From assembly GCA_910584385.1 (NCBI GenBank), contig CAJUAK010000018.1:1-15858 (forward strand): 15,858 bases of DNA, given 5' to 3'. The notes under the pieces were generated by a model. That model made no database searches. It saw only the letters and a program-made list of their open reading frames with translations, and was not told where the DNA came from. Each line of letters starts with the position of its first letter. Position 1 is the stretch's first letter. This DNA is from an uncultured Alphaproteobacteria bacterium. Lineage in GTDB: Bacteria > Pseudomonadota > Alphaproteobacteria > RF32 > CAG-239. This document shows positions 6,675-14,351 of the stretch, piece after piece. A program made the position numbers and the translations under genes.

Positions 6675-7676
6675 TTAATCAACCATTTTTATTGTGAATT
6701 TTTCATTATTACCCGAATCTGCCGCCGGATTCCCAACCGGCATGACGGGGGTATTATTACGCTTTTTTTCTAAAATATCAATAATCATATCAAGTTCTGC
6801 CGCAGAAGCATACTGAAGCACAACTTTTCCGCCGCCCTGGCGGCTGGGGGTAATTTTAATCCGCAGCCCGAGATTGCGGTTCAAGTCCTTTTCAATATCT
6901 ATAATATCCTGGTCTTTTGCCGCTTTTTCTTTATTTTCTTCTTTTTTATCTTTTTGTTTGGCAACAAGTTCTTCAACCTGGCGAACATTCAAATCTTTTT
7001 CAATAATCTTCTTGGCAAGTTCTTCGGCATTTTGCAAGCCAACCAAAGCACGCGCGTGCCCTGCGCTTAATTTTCCTTCTTTTATCAAGGCTTGAACACT
7101 GTTCGGCAAATTAAGCAGACGCAAAGTATTGGCAACGTGGCTACGGGATTTTCCTACGATTTGCGATAAAGCTTCCTGCGTATGGGAAAATTCATTGATT
7201 AAACGCTGAAAGCCTTCGGCCTCCTCTATTGCGGAAAGATTTTCACGCAACAGGTTTTCAACCAAAGCAACTTCCAGAACTTCCTTATCATCGAGCTCTT
7301 TTACAATTACGGGAACTTCTTTTAATCCGGCAGTTTTTGCTGCGCGCCAACGGCGCTCGCCGGCAATCAGTTCATATTTTTCGCCACTTTTGCGAACCAG
7401 CAGCGGCTGCAAAACGCCTTTTTCTTTTACAGATTCCGCAAGCGCTTTTAAGGCTTCTTCATCAAACTCCGTACGCGGCTGATATTTTCCGGGCACGATG
7501 CTGTCAATAGAAATTTGCGATGTGCTTTTAGGCGTTTCAATATCTAAATTTGGTTCGGACAAATCATCATCGCCCAACAGCGCACCCAAGCCGCGTCCCA
7601 GATTTTTTCTTTTGTGGTGCGGTTCGTCTTTATTTAGCAAGGCGTCCAATTCATCTAAATTTGTGTCTTCTAACAT
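6675..7676 (-). CDS. parB: Chromosome partitioning protein ParB
   Basis: ParB is the CTP-dependent clamp that loads at parS and spreads to build the partition complex around the origin. The 333 residues show the N-terminal LGRGLGALLGD stretch (26-36, probably the ParA-contacting region), the ParB N-domain starting ISIDSIVPGKYQPR (55-68), the CTP-binding GERRWR motif at 106-111, the ENLLREN box (140-146), a helix-turn-helix at about 166-190 (TQEALSQIVGKSRSHVANTL) that reads parS, a charged Lys/Glu linker, and a C-terminal dimerisation domain. Its ATG overlaps the end of parA by seven bases. Matching parS sites are present at 9033-9048 and 10382-10397. Confidence 0.97.
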   Translation of the reverse strand: MLEDTNLDELDALLNKDEPHHKRKNLGRGLGALLGDDDLSEPNLDIETPKSTSQISIDSIVPGKYQPRTEFDEEALKALAESVKEKGVLQPLLVRKSGEKYELIAGERRWRAAKTAGLKEVPVIVKELDDKEVLEVALVENLLRENLSAIEEAEGFQRLINEFSHTQEALSQIVGKSRSHVANTLRLLNLPNSVQALIKEGKLSAGHARALVGLQNAEELAKKIIEKDLNVRQVEELVAKQKDKKEENKEKAAKDQDIIDIEKDLNRNLGLRIKITPSRQGGGKVVLQYASAAELDMIIDILEKKRNNTPVMPVGNPAADSGNNEKFTIKMVD

Positions 7677-8449
7677 GCAATTCTATCCTTTTCTCTTTTT
7701 AACACTTCTCCGGCGAGGCTGATATATGCCTGAGATCCCGGGCATTTGAAATCATAAATCAAAACGGGCTTTCCGTGAGAAGGCGCTTCAGAAATGCGCA
7801 CATTGCGCGGAATAACCGTATCATAAACCTTTTTGCCAAAGAAATTGCGCACATCGTCTTCAACCATTTGCGACAGGTTATTGCGCTTATCATACATGGT
7901 CAAAACAACGCCCTGCAATTCCAACCCCGGATTGAATCTTTTCTTAATTTGGTTAATGTTGCGAATAAGGTCTGTGATGCCTTCCAAGGCCAGAAACTCA
8001 CATTGCAAAGGAACAATAACAGCGTTAGCGGCAACTAAAGCATTTATTGTTACCAGGCTTAAGGATGGCGGGCAGTCGATAATTACATAATCGTAATTTA
8101 CGGCATCTTTTTCCAAAGCTTTTTTCAGTGCATATTCGCGCGCCTCAACATCAACAAGCTCAATCTCGGCGCCGGCCAAGTCAGGAGAGGAGGGGACAAT
8201 TGAAAAATTAGGTATCTCTGTCCAAACAATCGCTTCGCTTAATTTATTTTCGCCCACAAGAACTTCATAAGAAGAAACCATGCGCCCGCGTTTGTTTATG
8301 CCCATGGATGTCGAAGCATTTCCCTGCGGGTCAAGATCGACAACCAAAACTTTTTTGCCGGCAGCGGCCATCGCCGTCGCTACATTTACGGCAGTTGTTG
8401 TTTTACCAACGCCTCCCTTGCGGTTTGCAATCGCTAAAATTCTAGGCAT
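7670..8449 (-). CDS. parA: Chromosome partitioning ATPase ParA (Soj-like)
   Basis: ParA is the Walker-type ATPase that forms DNA-bound gradients to move ParB-parS complexes. The deviant Walker A KGGVGKTT is at residues 11-18, with signature Lys11, followed by the A' box DLDPQGN near 39-45 and the Walker B-type YVIIDCPPS further on. At 259 residues, without an N-terminal DNA-binding extension, it is the chromosomal Soj type. It starts inside the end of rsmG (8-base overlap), with AAAGGAG as ribosome-binding site, and overlaps parB at its own end. The tight overlaps imply one mRNA for rsmG-parA-parB. Confidence 0.97.
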   Translation of the reverse strand: MPRILAIANRKGGVGKTTTAVNVATAMAAAGKKVLVVDLDPQGNASTSMGINKRGRMVSSYEVLVGENKLSEAIVWTEIPNFSIVPSSPDLAGAEIELVDVEAREYALKKALEKDAVNYDYVIIDCPPSLSLVTINALVAANAVIVPLQCEFLALEGITDLIRNINQIKKRFNPGLELQGVVLTMYDKRNNLSQMVEDDVRNFFGKKVYDTVIPRNVRISEAPSHGKPVLIYDFKCPGSQAYISLAGEVLKREKDRIAC

Positions 8450-9074
8450 TTTTTACTCCTTTGCATTTTGATAAATTGCTAATGATTAAAATTTTTCCTT
8501 CTTCGCTTTGTTCACTGTCTTCTATTGTGCAATCAAAGCGCCATTTCTTTTTGGCTTCATCTATTTCTGCCTGAAAAGATTTTCCTTTTGGAAAGATGCA
8601 TAATGTTTCTTTCTTACAAAAACGAAAAGAATATTCTAAAAGCTTGTCCAGAGATGTCATTGCGCGAGAAGTAATAACATCAAATTTTTGCCGGGGCAGA
8701 TTTTCGATTCTGTCATTAATAATTTCTGCCTTAACGCCGGTTATTTTTTTAACCTCGTTTAAATACAGCGTTTTCTTTTTTATACTCTCAACAAGAACAA
8801 CTTTTAAATACGGTGTTTTTTCTTTCAAAGCAACAGCAATAACCATACCCGGAAAACCAGCACCAGAGCCAAAATCACACAATGAAGACGCAGTTTCAGG
8901 AATATATTTAAGCAGCTGAAGCGAGTCTAAAAAATGGCGATTCCAGGCATCTTCCAAAGAACTATTGCTCACAAGATTAAACTTATTTTGCCACTCCCGC
9001 AGAGAGGCTTCATAAGCTTTTAAGAGATCAAATGTTTCACGTGAAACATCATATTTTTCATTTTCGTTTTTCAT
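8442..9074 (-). CDS. rsmG: 16S rRNA (guanine527-N7)-methyltransferase RsmG
   Basis: RsmG (GidB) methylates N7 of G527 in 16S rRNA using S-adenosylmethionine; its loss commonly gives low-level streptomycin resistance. The 210 residues show the N-terminal WQNKFNLVS segment, RHFLDSLQLL, the SAM-binding loop CDFGSGAGFPGM (about 66-77), and TSRAMTSLDKLL, all typical of the family. Residues 10-14 (VSRET) are encoded by a perfect parS site. The ATG has no visible Shine-Dalgarno sequence, and a promoter-like element ends only about 10 bases upstream. It is the first gene of the par operon. In many relatives rsmG directly follows mnmG; here a PHP gene lies between. Confidence 0.95.
   Translation of the reverse strand: MKNENEKYDVSRETFDLLKAYEASLREWQNKFNLVSNSSLEDAWNRHFLDSLQLLKYIPETASSLCDFGSGAGFPGMVIAVALKEKTPYLKVVLVESIKKKTLYLNEVKKITGVKAEIINDRIENLPRQKFDVITSRAMTSLDKLLEYSFRFCKKETLCIFPKGKSFQAEIDEAKKKWRFDCTIEDSEQSEEGKILIISNLSKCKGVKNA
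9033..9048. promoter_or_regulatory. parS site 1 (perfect, inside rsmG)
   Basis: The sequence TGTTTCACGTGAAACA is an exact 16-bp copy of the classical chromosomal parS palindrome, the nucleation site for ParB. It lies in codons 9-14 of rsmG, about 26 bases after the start, and close to the probable operon promoter. parB is about 1.4 kb downstream on the same operon. Confidence 0.95.
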
Positions 9075-9084
9075 GAAAATATTT

Positions 9085-9113
9085 ATATTATTTTTATAAA
9101 AAATTTAAAACAA
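9085..9113 (-). promoter_or_regulatory. candidate promoter for rsmG-parA-parB
   Basis: On the minus strand TTGTTT (9113-9108) is followed after 17 bases by TAATAT (9090-9085). The expected start of transcription would be only a few bases before the rsmG ATG at 9074, and no Shine-Dalgarno sequence is present, so the message may be nearly leaderless. The region is so AT-rich that chance matches are likely; TATAAA at 9097-9092 is an alternative -10. Confidence 0.35.
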
Positions 9114-9212
9114 AAAATAAGCAGTTATGAACACTTTTAAAAAAACAGAACAAGACACATTTAAATATATTTTAAATTCAACAACTTAAACACCATTCCT
9201 TGAATCAAAATA

Positions 9213-10034
9213 TCAAAGATTTTTAGGCGTCCAGCGATTTTTATAATTTAAACTTTCAAGCAATGATTCGGCATCATCAAAATAACTTCCGATATGCTCT
9301 ACATAATGTGCATCATCAGATATTAAAACAGGAACGTTACGCTTGCAAAGCTCCTTGATAATCCAGATGTCCGGAAAGGGGCGGTTTAATTTTCGATATC
9401 CGCCAGTATTTATTTCATATGCCTGGCGATTCTCATCAAGCGCCTCAATTAAACTCTCTTTATAAGGCCTCCATTTGTCATCGGTGCATAGGTTAAACTG
9501 CGTGCAATAGTCTAAGTGCGCAATAAAATCAAAATAACCGCTTTTTATGCTGCCAATAACATTATTCCAATAATTTTTAAGGAGTTCATCTTTTTCTTCA
9601 TTGCTGATATTAAGCGGCAGCTCTTCAAGATGATATATATTATAAATATGTTCTTCATCTGACGTTAAAATGGAGTGGGTTGAGCCGATTAAATAGTCAA
9701 CATCCAATTCCTTAAGCATTTTTTCAAAACCATTACGCCAGGTTGCAGATGGAAAAAAATCCACTTCAAAGCCGCAAGCTACTTTAATATTGTGATTTTG
9801 CGCTGCTTCACGAAGGCCGTCAAGCCCCCTTTTTGCAACATCTAATGCCTTGTTCCAGTCTTGAAAAAACATTTTGCTGGCATGGCTCATGTTTGGGTGC
9901 CAGATCAGATGGTTGCTCACGCCAATGGCAGAGAAGCCAAGCTCTTCAGCTCTGGAAATCATTTCATCCGGAGCTGCCCGGCCATCGTAAATACCCAAAG
10001 CATTATTATGCGTATGATATGTAAATTTTTGCAT
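9213..10034 (-). CDS. PHP-domain phosphoesterase, histidinol-phosphatase-like
   Basis: PHP-family metal-dependent phosphoesterase of the HisK/HisJ type. Metal-ligand motifs are in order: HTH at residues 7-9, NH at 41-42, GFEVDF with Glu90, GSTHS with His120, AHLD with His173, and SDDAH with Asp240 and His243. That makes a complete trinuclear-type site over 273 residues, the usual length of bacterial histidinol-phosphate phosphatases of this family. AAAGGA sits about 6 bases before the ATG. It follows mnmG by 50 bases. No histidine-biosynthesis gene is nearby, so the substrate is uncertain; another phosphate monoester is quite possible. The 138-base gap after it (9075-9212) is extremely AT-rich and shows no convincing terminator. 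Confidence 0.8.
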   Translation of the reverse strand: MQKFTYHTHNNALGIYDGRAAPDEMISRAEELGFSAIGVSNHLIWHPNMSHASKMFFQDWNKALDVAKRGLDGLREAAQNHNIKVACGFEVDFFPSATWRNGFEKMLKELDVDYLIGSTHSILTSDEEHIYNIYHLEELPLNISNEEKDELLKNYWNNVIGSIKSGYFDFIAHLDYCTQFNLCTDDKWRPYKESLIEALDENRQAYEINTGGYRKLNRPFPDIWIIKELCKRNVPVLISDDAHYVEHIGSYFDDAESLLESLNYKNRWTPKNL

Positions 10035-10084
10035 GAGAATCCTTTCCCGAAAAATCTATCAGCAAAGGATTAAAGCTTCGTAAA

Positions 10085-11935
10085 CTATCTTTTGATATAG
10101 CCAAGAATTGCCGTAATTGCCGCCGGCGTTACACCGGGGATTCGAGAGGCTTCGCCAATTGTGGACGGACGCACCTTTGTTAATTTTGCAACCATTTCAT
10201 TAGACAAGCCGCCAATTTGGCGATAATCAAGGTCTTCTTTTATTTTGAGCTTTTCATCTTTTTTAAAGACTTCAATATCCGCCAACTGCCTCTTAATATA
10301 TCCTGCATAACGGGCTTCTATTTCAATTTGTTCATAAACATCATCGGGGATATTTGCAAGTTCCGGCCATATTTCAGAAACCGTTTCACGTGAAACACCT
10401 TCATAAGACATTACATTGAAAGCCGTCCGTCTTACACCGTCTTTTTTTGTAATTACGCCGTATTTATCTAGCTCATTCGGACTGATATCCAAATCATTTG
10501 ACAGCTTTTTATATTTATCCAAATTCTCTTTTTTTGCTTTAAATACAGTGTATCTTTCTTCTCCGACGCAGCCGATATCATAACCTTTTTGCGTTAATCG
10601 CATATCAGCATTATCTGAACGCAGATAAAGGCGATATTCAGAGCGCGATGTAAACATCCTGTAAGGTTCATCAACACCTTTTGTAATTAAATCATCAACC
10701 ATCACGCCGATATAAGCTTCGCTGCGGTCAATTATAAAATCCTTGTCTCCGCCTTTGGCATAAAGCGCTGCATTTACCCCGGCATAAAGCCCTTGCGCCG
10801 CAGCTTCTTCATATCCGGTGGTTCCGTTTATTTGCCCGGCAAGGTATAATCCCGGAATTTTCTTTACAGAAAGCCGGTTATCCAGTTCCTGCGGGTCAAC
10901 GTAATCATATTCAATCGCATAAGCAAAACGCAAAATCTCAACGTTTTCAAGCCCTTTCATTGTGTGAATGAAAGCATCTTGAACATCAGCCGGCAAAGAT
11001 GTCGATATACCGTTCGGATAAACGACATTCGTGTTATAACCTTCAGGTTCCAGAAATATTTGATGGCTGGTGCGATCAGCGAACTTTACTAACTTATCTT
11101 CAATACTAGGACAATAACGCGGGCCAACACCGGTAATTAATCCTGAAAAAAGGGCGCATTTTGAAAAATTGTCCCTGATAATTTTGTGCGTCTTCTCATT
11201 TGTATAAGTTACATAACAGTCTATCTGCGGCTGAGTAATTTCTTTGGTTAAATAGGAAAATGCTTCAGGCTGCTCATCGCCATGCTGTTTTTCCAAGACA
11301 GACCAATTTATCGTATCTCCATTCAAGCGGGCAGGGGTTCCTGTCTTTAAACGCCCTACTTTGAGCCCTTTAGACTTTAAATACGGTGTTATACCCGTAC
11401 AGGTTACATCGCCAATTCTTCCGCCAATGGATGTCTCATGCCCAACAAACATAACACCATTTAAAAATGTTCCGGACGTTAATACAACTGATTTGGTTTT
11501 CAGGATTGAGCCATCAGCCAAAATCACACCGTTAATCTTATTTCCGTCAAAAGAAAAACCTTCGGCGGCTGCTTCAATCAAATCAAGATTTTTTTGCTTT
11601 TGAAGCGCTTCAAGCATATATTTCTTATATAATTCTCGGTCCGCCTGGGCTCTGGGACCTCTCACAGCCGGGCCTTTTGACTGATTAAGCATGCGAAACT
11701 GTATTCCGGCCTTGTCAATGACACGTCCCATTAAACCATCCAGGGCATCGACTTCCCGAACCAAATGCCCTTTGCCTAATCCGCCAATAGCCGGATTGCA
11801 GGACATCTCGCCAATTGTGCTTATTTTATGCGTTACCAATGCTGTTTTTGCGCCTGTACGCGCAGCAGCTGCGCAAGCCTCACAACCGGCATGCCCGCCG
11901 CCAATAACAATCACATCATATTCTAAAGAAGCCAT
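10085..11935 (-). CDS. mnmG: tRNA uridine 5-carboxymethylaminomethyl modification enzyme MnmG
   Basis: MnmG (GidA) is the FAD-dependent partner of MnmE; together they install the cmnm5 group on U34 of tRNAs reading split codon boxes. The FAD loop GGGHAGCE is at residues 12-19. GEMSCNPAIGG and GPRYCPSIEDK carry the two conserved Cys, and FTSRSEYRLYLR and the C-terminal YRQIGGLS and IPGVTPAAI are family signatures. An ATG at 11941 is in frame, but AAGGG fits ATG 11935 with 7-base spacing, giving 616 residues. The C-terminal VSRET peptide is encoded by a parS site. About 80 bases separate it from mnmE upstream, with a promoter-like element between them. Confidence 0.97.
   Translation of the reverse strand: MASLEYDVIVIGGGHAGCEACAAAARTGAKTALVTHKISTIGEMSCNPAIGGLGKGHLVREVDALDGLMGRVIDKAGIQFRMLNQSKGPAVRGPRAQADRELYKKYMLEALQKQKNLDLIEAAAEGFSFDGNKINGVILADGSILKTKSVVLTSGTFLNGVMFVGHETSIGGRIGDVTCTGITPYLKSKGLKVGRLKTGTPARLNGDTINWSVLEKQHGDEQPEAFSYLTKEITQPQIDCYVTYTNEKTHKIIRDNFSKCALFSGLITGVGPRYCPSIEDKLVKFADRTSHQIFLEPEGYNTNVVYPNGISTSLPADVQDAFIHTMKGLENVEILRFAYAIEYDYVDPQELDNRLSVKKIPGLYLAGQINGTTGYEEAAAQGLYAGVNAALYAKGGDKDFIIDRSEAYIGVMVDDLITKGVDEPYRMFTSRSEYRLYLRSDNADMRLTQKGYDIGCVGEERYTVFKAKKENLDKYKKLSNDLDISPNELDKYGVITKKDGVRRTAFNVMSYEGVSRETVSEIWPELANIPDDVYEQIEIEARYAGYIKRQLADIEVFKKDEKLKIKEDLDYRQIGGLSNEMVAKLTKVRPSTIGEASRIPGVTPAAITAILGYIKR
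10382..10397. promoter_or_regulatory. parS site 2 (15 of 16 bases, inside mnmG)
   Basis: CGTTTCACGTGAAACA differs from the parS consensus only in its first base; the 14-bp core palindrome GTTTCACGTGAAAC is complete. It lies in the C-terminal coding part of mnmG, about 1.35 kb from site 1, and encodes VSRET in the same reading frame as the site in rsmG. Confidence 0.9.
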
Positions 11936-11965
11936 TATCATACCCTTATGTTAAGCAATAGCTTG

Positions 11966-11994
11966 GGTATAATATAAAAGCGCTTAAAATGCAA
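11966..11994 (-). promoter_or_regulatory. promoter-like element upstream of mnmG
   Basis: On the minus strand TTGCAT (11994-11989), a 17-base spacer and TATACC (11971-11966) lie about 30 bases before the mnmG start. The same two hexamers with the same spacing occur before mnmE, which raises confidence over either alone. Confidence 0.5.
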
Positions 11995-12014
11995 TAGGTT
12001 AAAATCTGCTAAAA

Positions 12015-13352
12015 CTATTTTCCGATGCAAAAAGAACCAAAAATTTTATCCAGGATTTCATCAACTTCTATACGTCCGGTAATTTTGCCCAAAGCACGTG
12101 CCGCAAGGCGGATATCTTCTGCTGAAAGTTCAATTTCTTTATCGAAGTTAAAAATTTGCAGATTATCTAAAACTTCCTGCAAAGCATCCCGATATCTGCG
12201 GCGGGTAATGAGCAGATTTGACCCCGTTGTAAACTGGCTTGAAATATGGTTATATATTCTTTCAAACAAAACTTCCAAACCTCTCTTTTCCTTGGCTGAA
12301 ATAACGATACAACCGTCCTTTTCCAGAACTGAACATTGTTCAAAAGTTAATTTGTCGCATTTATTTGCAACGAAGAGCATTTTGTTTTTAAACGATTTTT
12401 TTAAATTATCAAACACTTGAACAGAGTCTTTTGAAGCATCAAACAAACAAACAACCAAATCAGCGTCTTGTATTTTGTTGTAAGCGATATCTATGCCCTG
12501 CTTTTCAATTTCTTCTTCTGTTTCTCGCAAACCGGCTGTGTCGGTTATCATAACAGGATAGCCTTTTATATCCAAATGAATATCTATCGCATCGCGCGTG
12601 GTTCCGGCAATATCAGAAACGATTGCGGCCGTTCTTCCGGCAAAAGCATTTAAGAGGCTGGATTTTCCGGCATTCGGTTCACCAATGATTGTTATGCGAA
12701 AACCTTCTCTCAGCCTTTCTCCCGCCGTATTTCCTTCTAAATGCTTAAAAATGCTTTCTTTAAGTTTAAATACACTGTTTTGAATATTTTCAATAACAGA
12801 AGGAGGAATATCCTCATCCGGAAAATCAATATAAGCTTCCAAATGTGCAAGAATGGTTAAAAGCTTTTCTCGCCAATCATCATAAAGATTTTTAAGCCCG
12901 CCTTCCATTTGCCGCAAGGCGTATTTTTGCTGTTCTGAAGTTTCGGCCTCGATTAAATCCGCCAAACCTTCCGCCTGTGTTAAATCCATTTTGCCATTAT
13001 AAAAAGCGCGTTTTGAAAACTCGCCGGGCTCTGCCAAACGATAATCCGGCATTGAGGAAAGGCTGTCAAGCATTGAGGCTATTACGGCTTTTGAACCATG
13101 CGTCTGAAATTCAACAATATCTTCTCCCGTAAAAGAAAAAGGCGCCTTGAAATAAAGAACCAATCCGCTGTCAATCGCATTATTTGTTTGAGCATGTTTT
13201 ATTTTTGCAAAATAAGCATATCTGGGTTTAACATTTTTAATATCCGTCATTTCCATAATTGCAGACAAGGCGTGTTTTCCGCTGACCCGAATAACCGCAA
13301 CACCGGATTTTCCATATAAGGTTGATAAGGCATAAATTGTTTTTTCAGACAT
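12015..13352 (-). CDS. mnmE: tRNA modification GTPase MnmE
   Basis: MnmE (TrmE) is the GTPase that binds a formyl-folate derivative and acts with MnmG in U34 tRNA modification. The N-terminal folate-binding domain starts TIYALSTLYGKSGVAVIRVSG, and EDIVEFQTHG is conserved in the family. The inserted G domain has GEPNAGKS (224-231), DTAGLRE (271-277) and NKCD. The C-terminus ends FCIGK, the catalytic C-x-GK motif with its Cys. A TTG at 13364 is in frame, but it lies over the ribosome-binding site; GGAG with 6-base spacing supports ATG 13352 (445 residues, normal length). The gene has its own promoter-like element and diverges from the HAD gene. Confidence 0.97.
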   Translation of the reverse strand: MSEKTIYALSTLYGKSGVAVIRVSGKHALSAIMEMTDIKNVKPRYAYFAKIKHAQTNNAIDSGLVLYFKAPFSFTGEDIVEFQTHGSKAVIASMLDSLSSMPDYRLAEPGEFSKRAFYNGKMDLTQAEGLADLIEAETSEQQKYALRQMEGGLKNLYDDWREKLLTILAHLEAYIDFPDEDIPPSVIENIQNSVFKLKESIFKHLEGNTAGERLREGFRITIIGEPNAGKSSLLNAFAGRTAAIVSDIAGTTRDAIDIHLDIKGYPVMITDTAGLRETEEEIEKQGIDIAYNKIQDADLVVCLFDASKDSVQVFDNLKKSFKNKMLFVANKCDKLTFEQCSVLEKDGCIVISAKEKRGLEVLFERIYNHISSQFTTGSNLLITRRRYRDALQEVLDNLQIFNFDKEIELSAEDIRLAARALGKITGRIEVDEILDKIFGSFCIGK

Positions 13353-13375
13353 TATAATCTCCAACTGTTAATCAA

Positions 13376-13404
13376 GGTATAAACAAATTGCCTTTTTTAT
13401 GCAA
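13376..13404 (-). promoter_or_regulatory. promoter-like element upstream of mnmE
   Basis: On the minus strand TTGCAT (13404-13399), 17 bases, TATACC (13381-13376), then 23 bases to the mnmE ATG. It is identical in both hexamers and spacing to the element before mnmG. Confidence 0.5.
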
Positions 13405-13459
13405 GTTTAAATGCAAAAATGAAAAAAAAGCGTTTTTTTGACTGTGGAGAGGTTTTTAA

Positions 13460-13472
13460 CCTTATCATAAGG
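13460..13472. promoter_or_regulatory. 13-bp dyad between divergent mnmE and the HAD gene
   Basis: CCTTATCATAAGG is a perfect dyad with one central base. It lies in the 197-base divergent gap, the longest gap in the window, downstream of a TTGACT (13438-13443) on the plus strand that could be a -35 for the HAD gene (TATCAT lies 19 bases on). The rest of the gap is A/T runs with no other clear element. An operator role is only inferred from position and symmetry. Confidence 0.3.
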
Positions 13473-13549
13473 AATCTATCATAAACTTTCTGAAAAACCT
13501 TTCTGCGAGCTTTATACAGACTCGACTTTTTAATACCGAAAGTTGTAAA

Positions 13550-14200
13550 ATGCAAAAAAGATTAATCATATGGGATTTTGACGGCGTTATTGCCAATACT
13601 GAAAAATTATGGCTGAAAAATCGTATGGAAACAATCAATAAATATTTTGCAAAAAATTGGGATTATGAAACTACATATAAATATCTGGCCGGAATGAGCG
13701 ATAAAACAAAAAAAGATGTCCTCAATAAAATGGGCATCATTACAAATGACAAATTCTGGCTGGAGAATTATGATTTAGATTCGCAAACTATAAAAAAAGG
13801 ATTTGAATTAACCCCCGGCATAGAAGAAATATTTAAAGATAAAAAATATAAACAATGCATTGCCACTGGCGGCACACAGGAAAAAACCGCAAGAAAGATT
13901 GATGTTGTCGGTATCCGCAAATATTTTCCCGAAGACCATGTTTTTACAGCAGATATGGTCTGTGAAGGGAAACCTGAGCCAGATTTATTTTTACTAGCAG
14001 CTGAAAAAATGAATGAAAAAGCTGAAAATTGTTTGGTTATTGAAGATTCTGCCAACGGCATAAAAGCAGCCATCAAAGCAGGAATGATTGTTTGGGCTTT
14101 TGCAGCCTATGAGAATAATCCGCAAGTGATTGATAATATTAAAAAGCTAGGCGTGCAAAATATCTTTTTTGATATGGACAGCCTAAAGAAAAGATTATAA
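13550..14200 (+). CDS. HAD-superfamily phosphatase, subfamily IA (beta-phosphoglucomutase-like)
   Basis: A 216-residue haloacid-dehalogenase-type hydrolase. Motif I is WDFDGVIANT with nucleophile Asp9 and acid/base Asp11; motif II is ATGGT with Thr106; motif III is the Lys141 of GKPEPD; motif IV is EDSANG with Glu165 and Asp166. The helical cap between residues 15 and 85 makes it subfamily IA, close to phosphoglycolate phosphatases and beta-phosphoglucomutases; GKPEPD and EDSANG are typical there. The natural substrate is not readable from sequence. The ribosome-binding site is weak (GAAAG about 8 bases upstream). It stands alone on the plus strand, divergent from mnmE and 151 bases before the exported protein gene. 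Confidence 0.85.
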   Translation: MQKRLIIWDFDGVIANTEKLWLKNRMETINKYFAKNWDYETTYKYLAGMSDKTKKDVLNKMGIITNDKFWLENYDLDSQTIKKGFELTPGIEEIFKDKKYKQCIATGGTQEKTARKIDVVGIRKYFPEDHVFTADMVCEGKPEPDLFLLAAEKMNEKAENCLVIEDSANGIKAAIKAGMIVWAFAAYENNPQVIDNIKKLGVQNIFFDMDSLKKRL

Positions 14201-14283
14201 CAGAGTCGCAAGAAATTAGTAAAAAATCCAATATAAAAAAATCTTAAAAAATCAAACGGATATAAATTTTACTATCCATAAAT

Positions 14284-14312
14284 TTGACATGCATTGCAAA
14301 TTATGTTATTAT
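14284..14312 (+). promoter_or_regulatory. strong promoter for the Pmp-like gene, overlapped by a dyad
   Basis: A consensus -35 TTGACA (14284-14289), a 17-base spacer and TATTAT (14307-14312) form the best promoter in the window, about 40 bases before the start codon. A perfect inverted repeat GTTATTA-TTA-TAATAAC (14305-14321) covers the -10 and the probable start of transcription, where a repressor could bind; the -35 side also shows partial symmetry around ATGCAT. Confidence 0.6.
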
Positions 14313-14351
14313 TATAATAACTGTTTGTGATATTATATGTCGAGGTGTGCT

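Noticed and set aside
9160..9180. ATTTAAA / TTTAAAT inverted repeat after the PHP gene as a terminator
   Set aside because: The stem is all A/T and is not followed directly by a T run on the minus strand, so it would not be stable enough.
13421..13438. A-run, GCG, T-run near mnmE as a hairpin terminator
   Set aside because: It lies upstream of both divergent genes and has almost no G-C stem; it is best seen as A/T tracts near promoters.
13353..13549. The AT-rich divergent gap as a possible replication origin
   Set aside because: Only one loose DnaA-box-like match (TTATACAGA at 13512-13520, two mismatches) and no cluster of boxes; dnaA, hemE and other origin neighbours are not in view.
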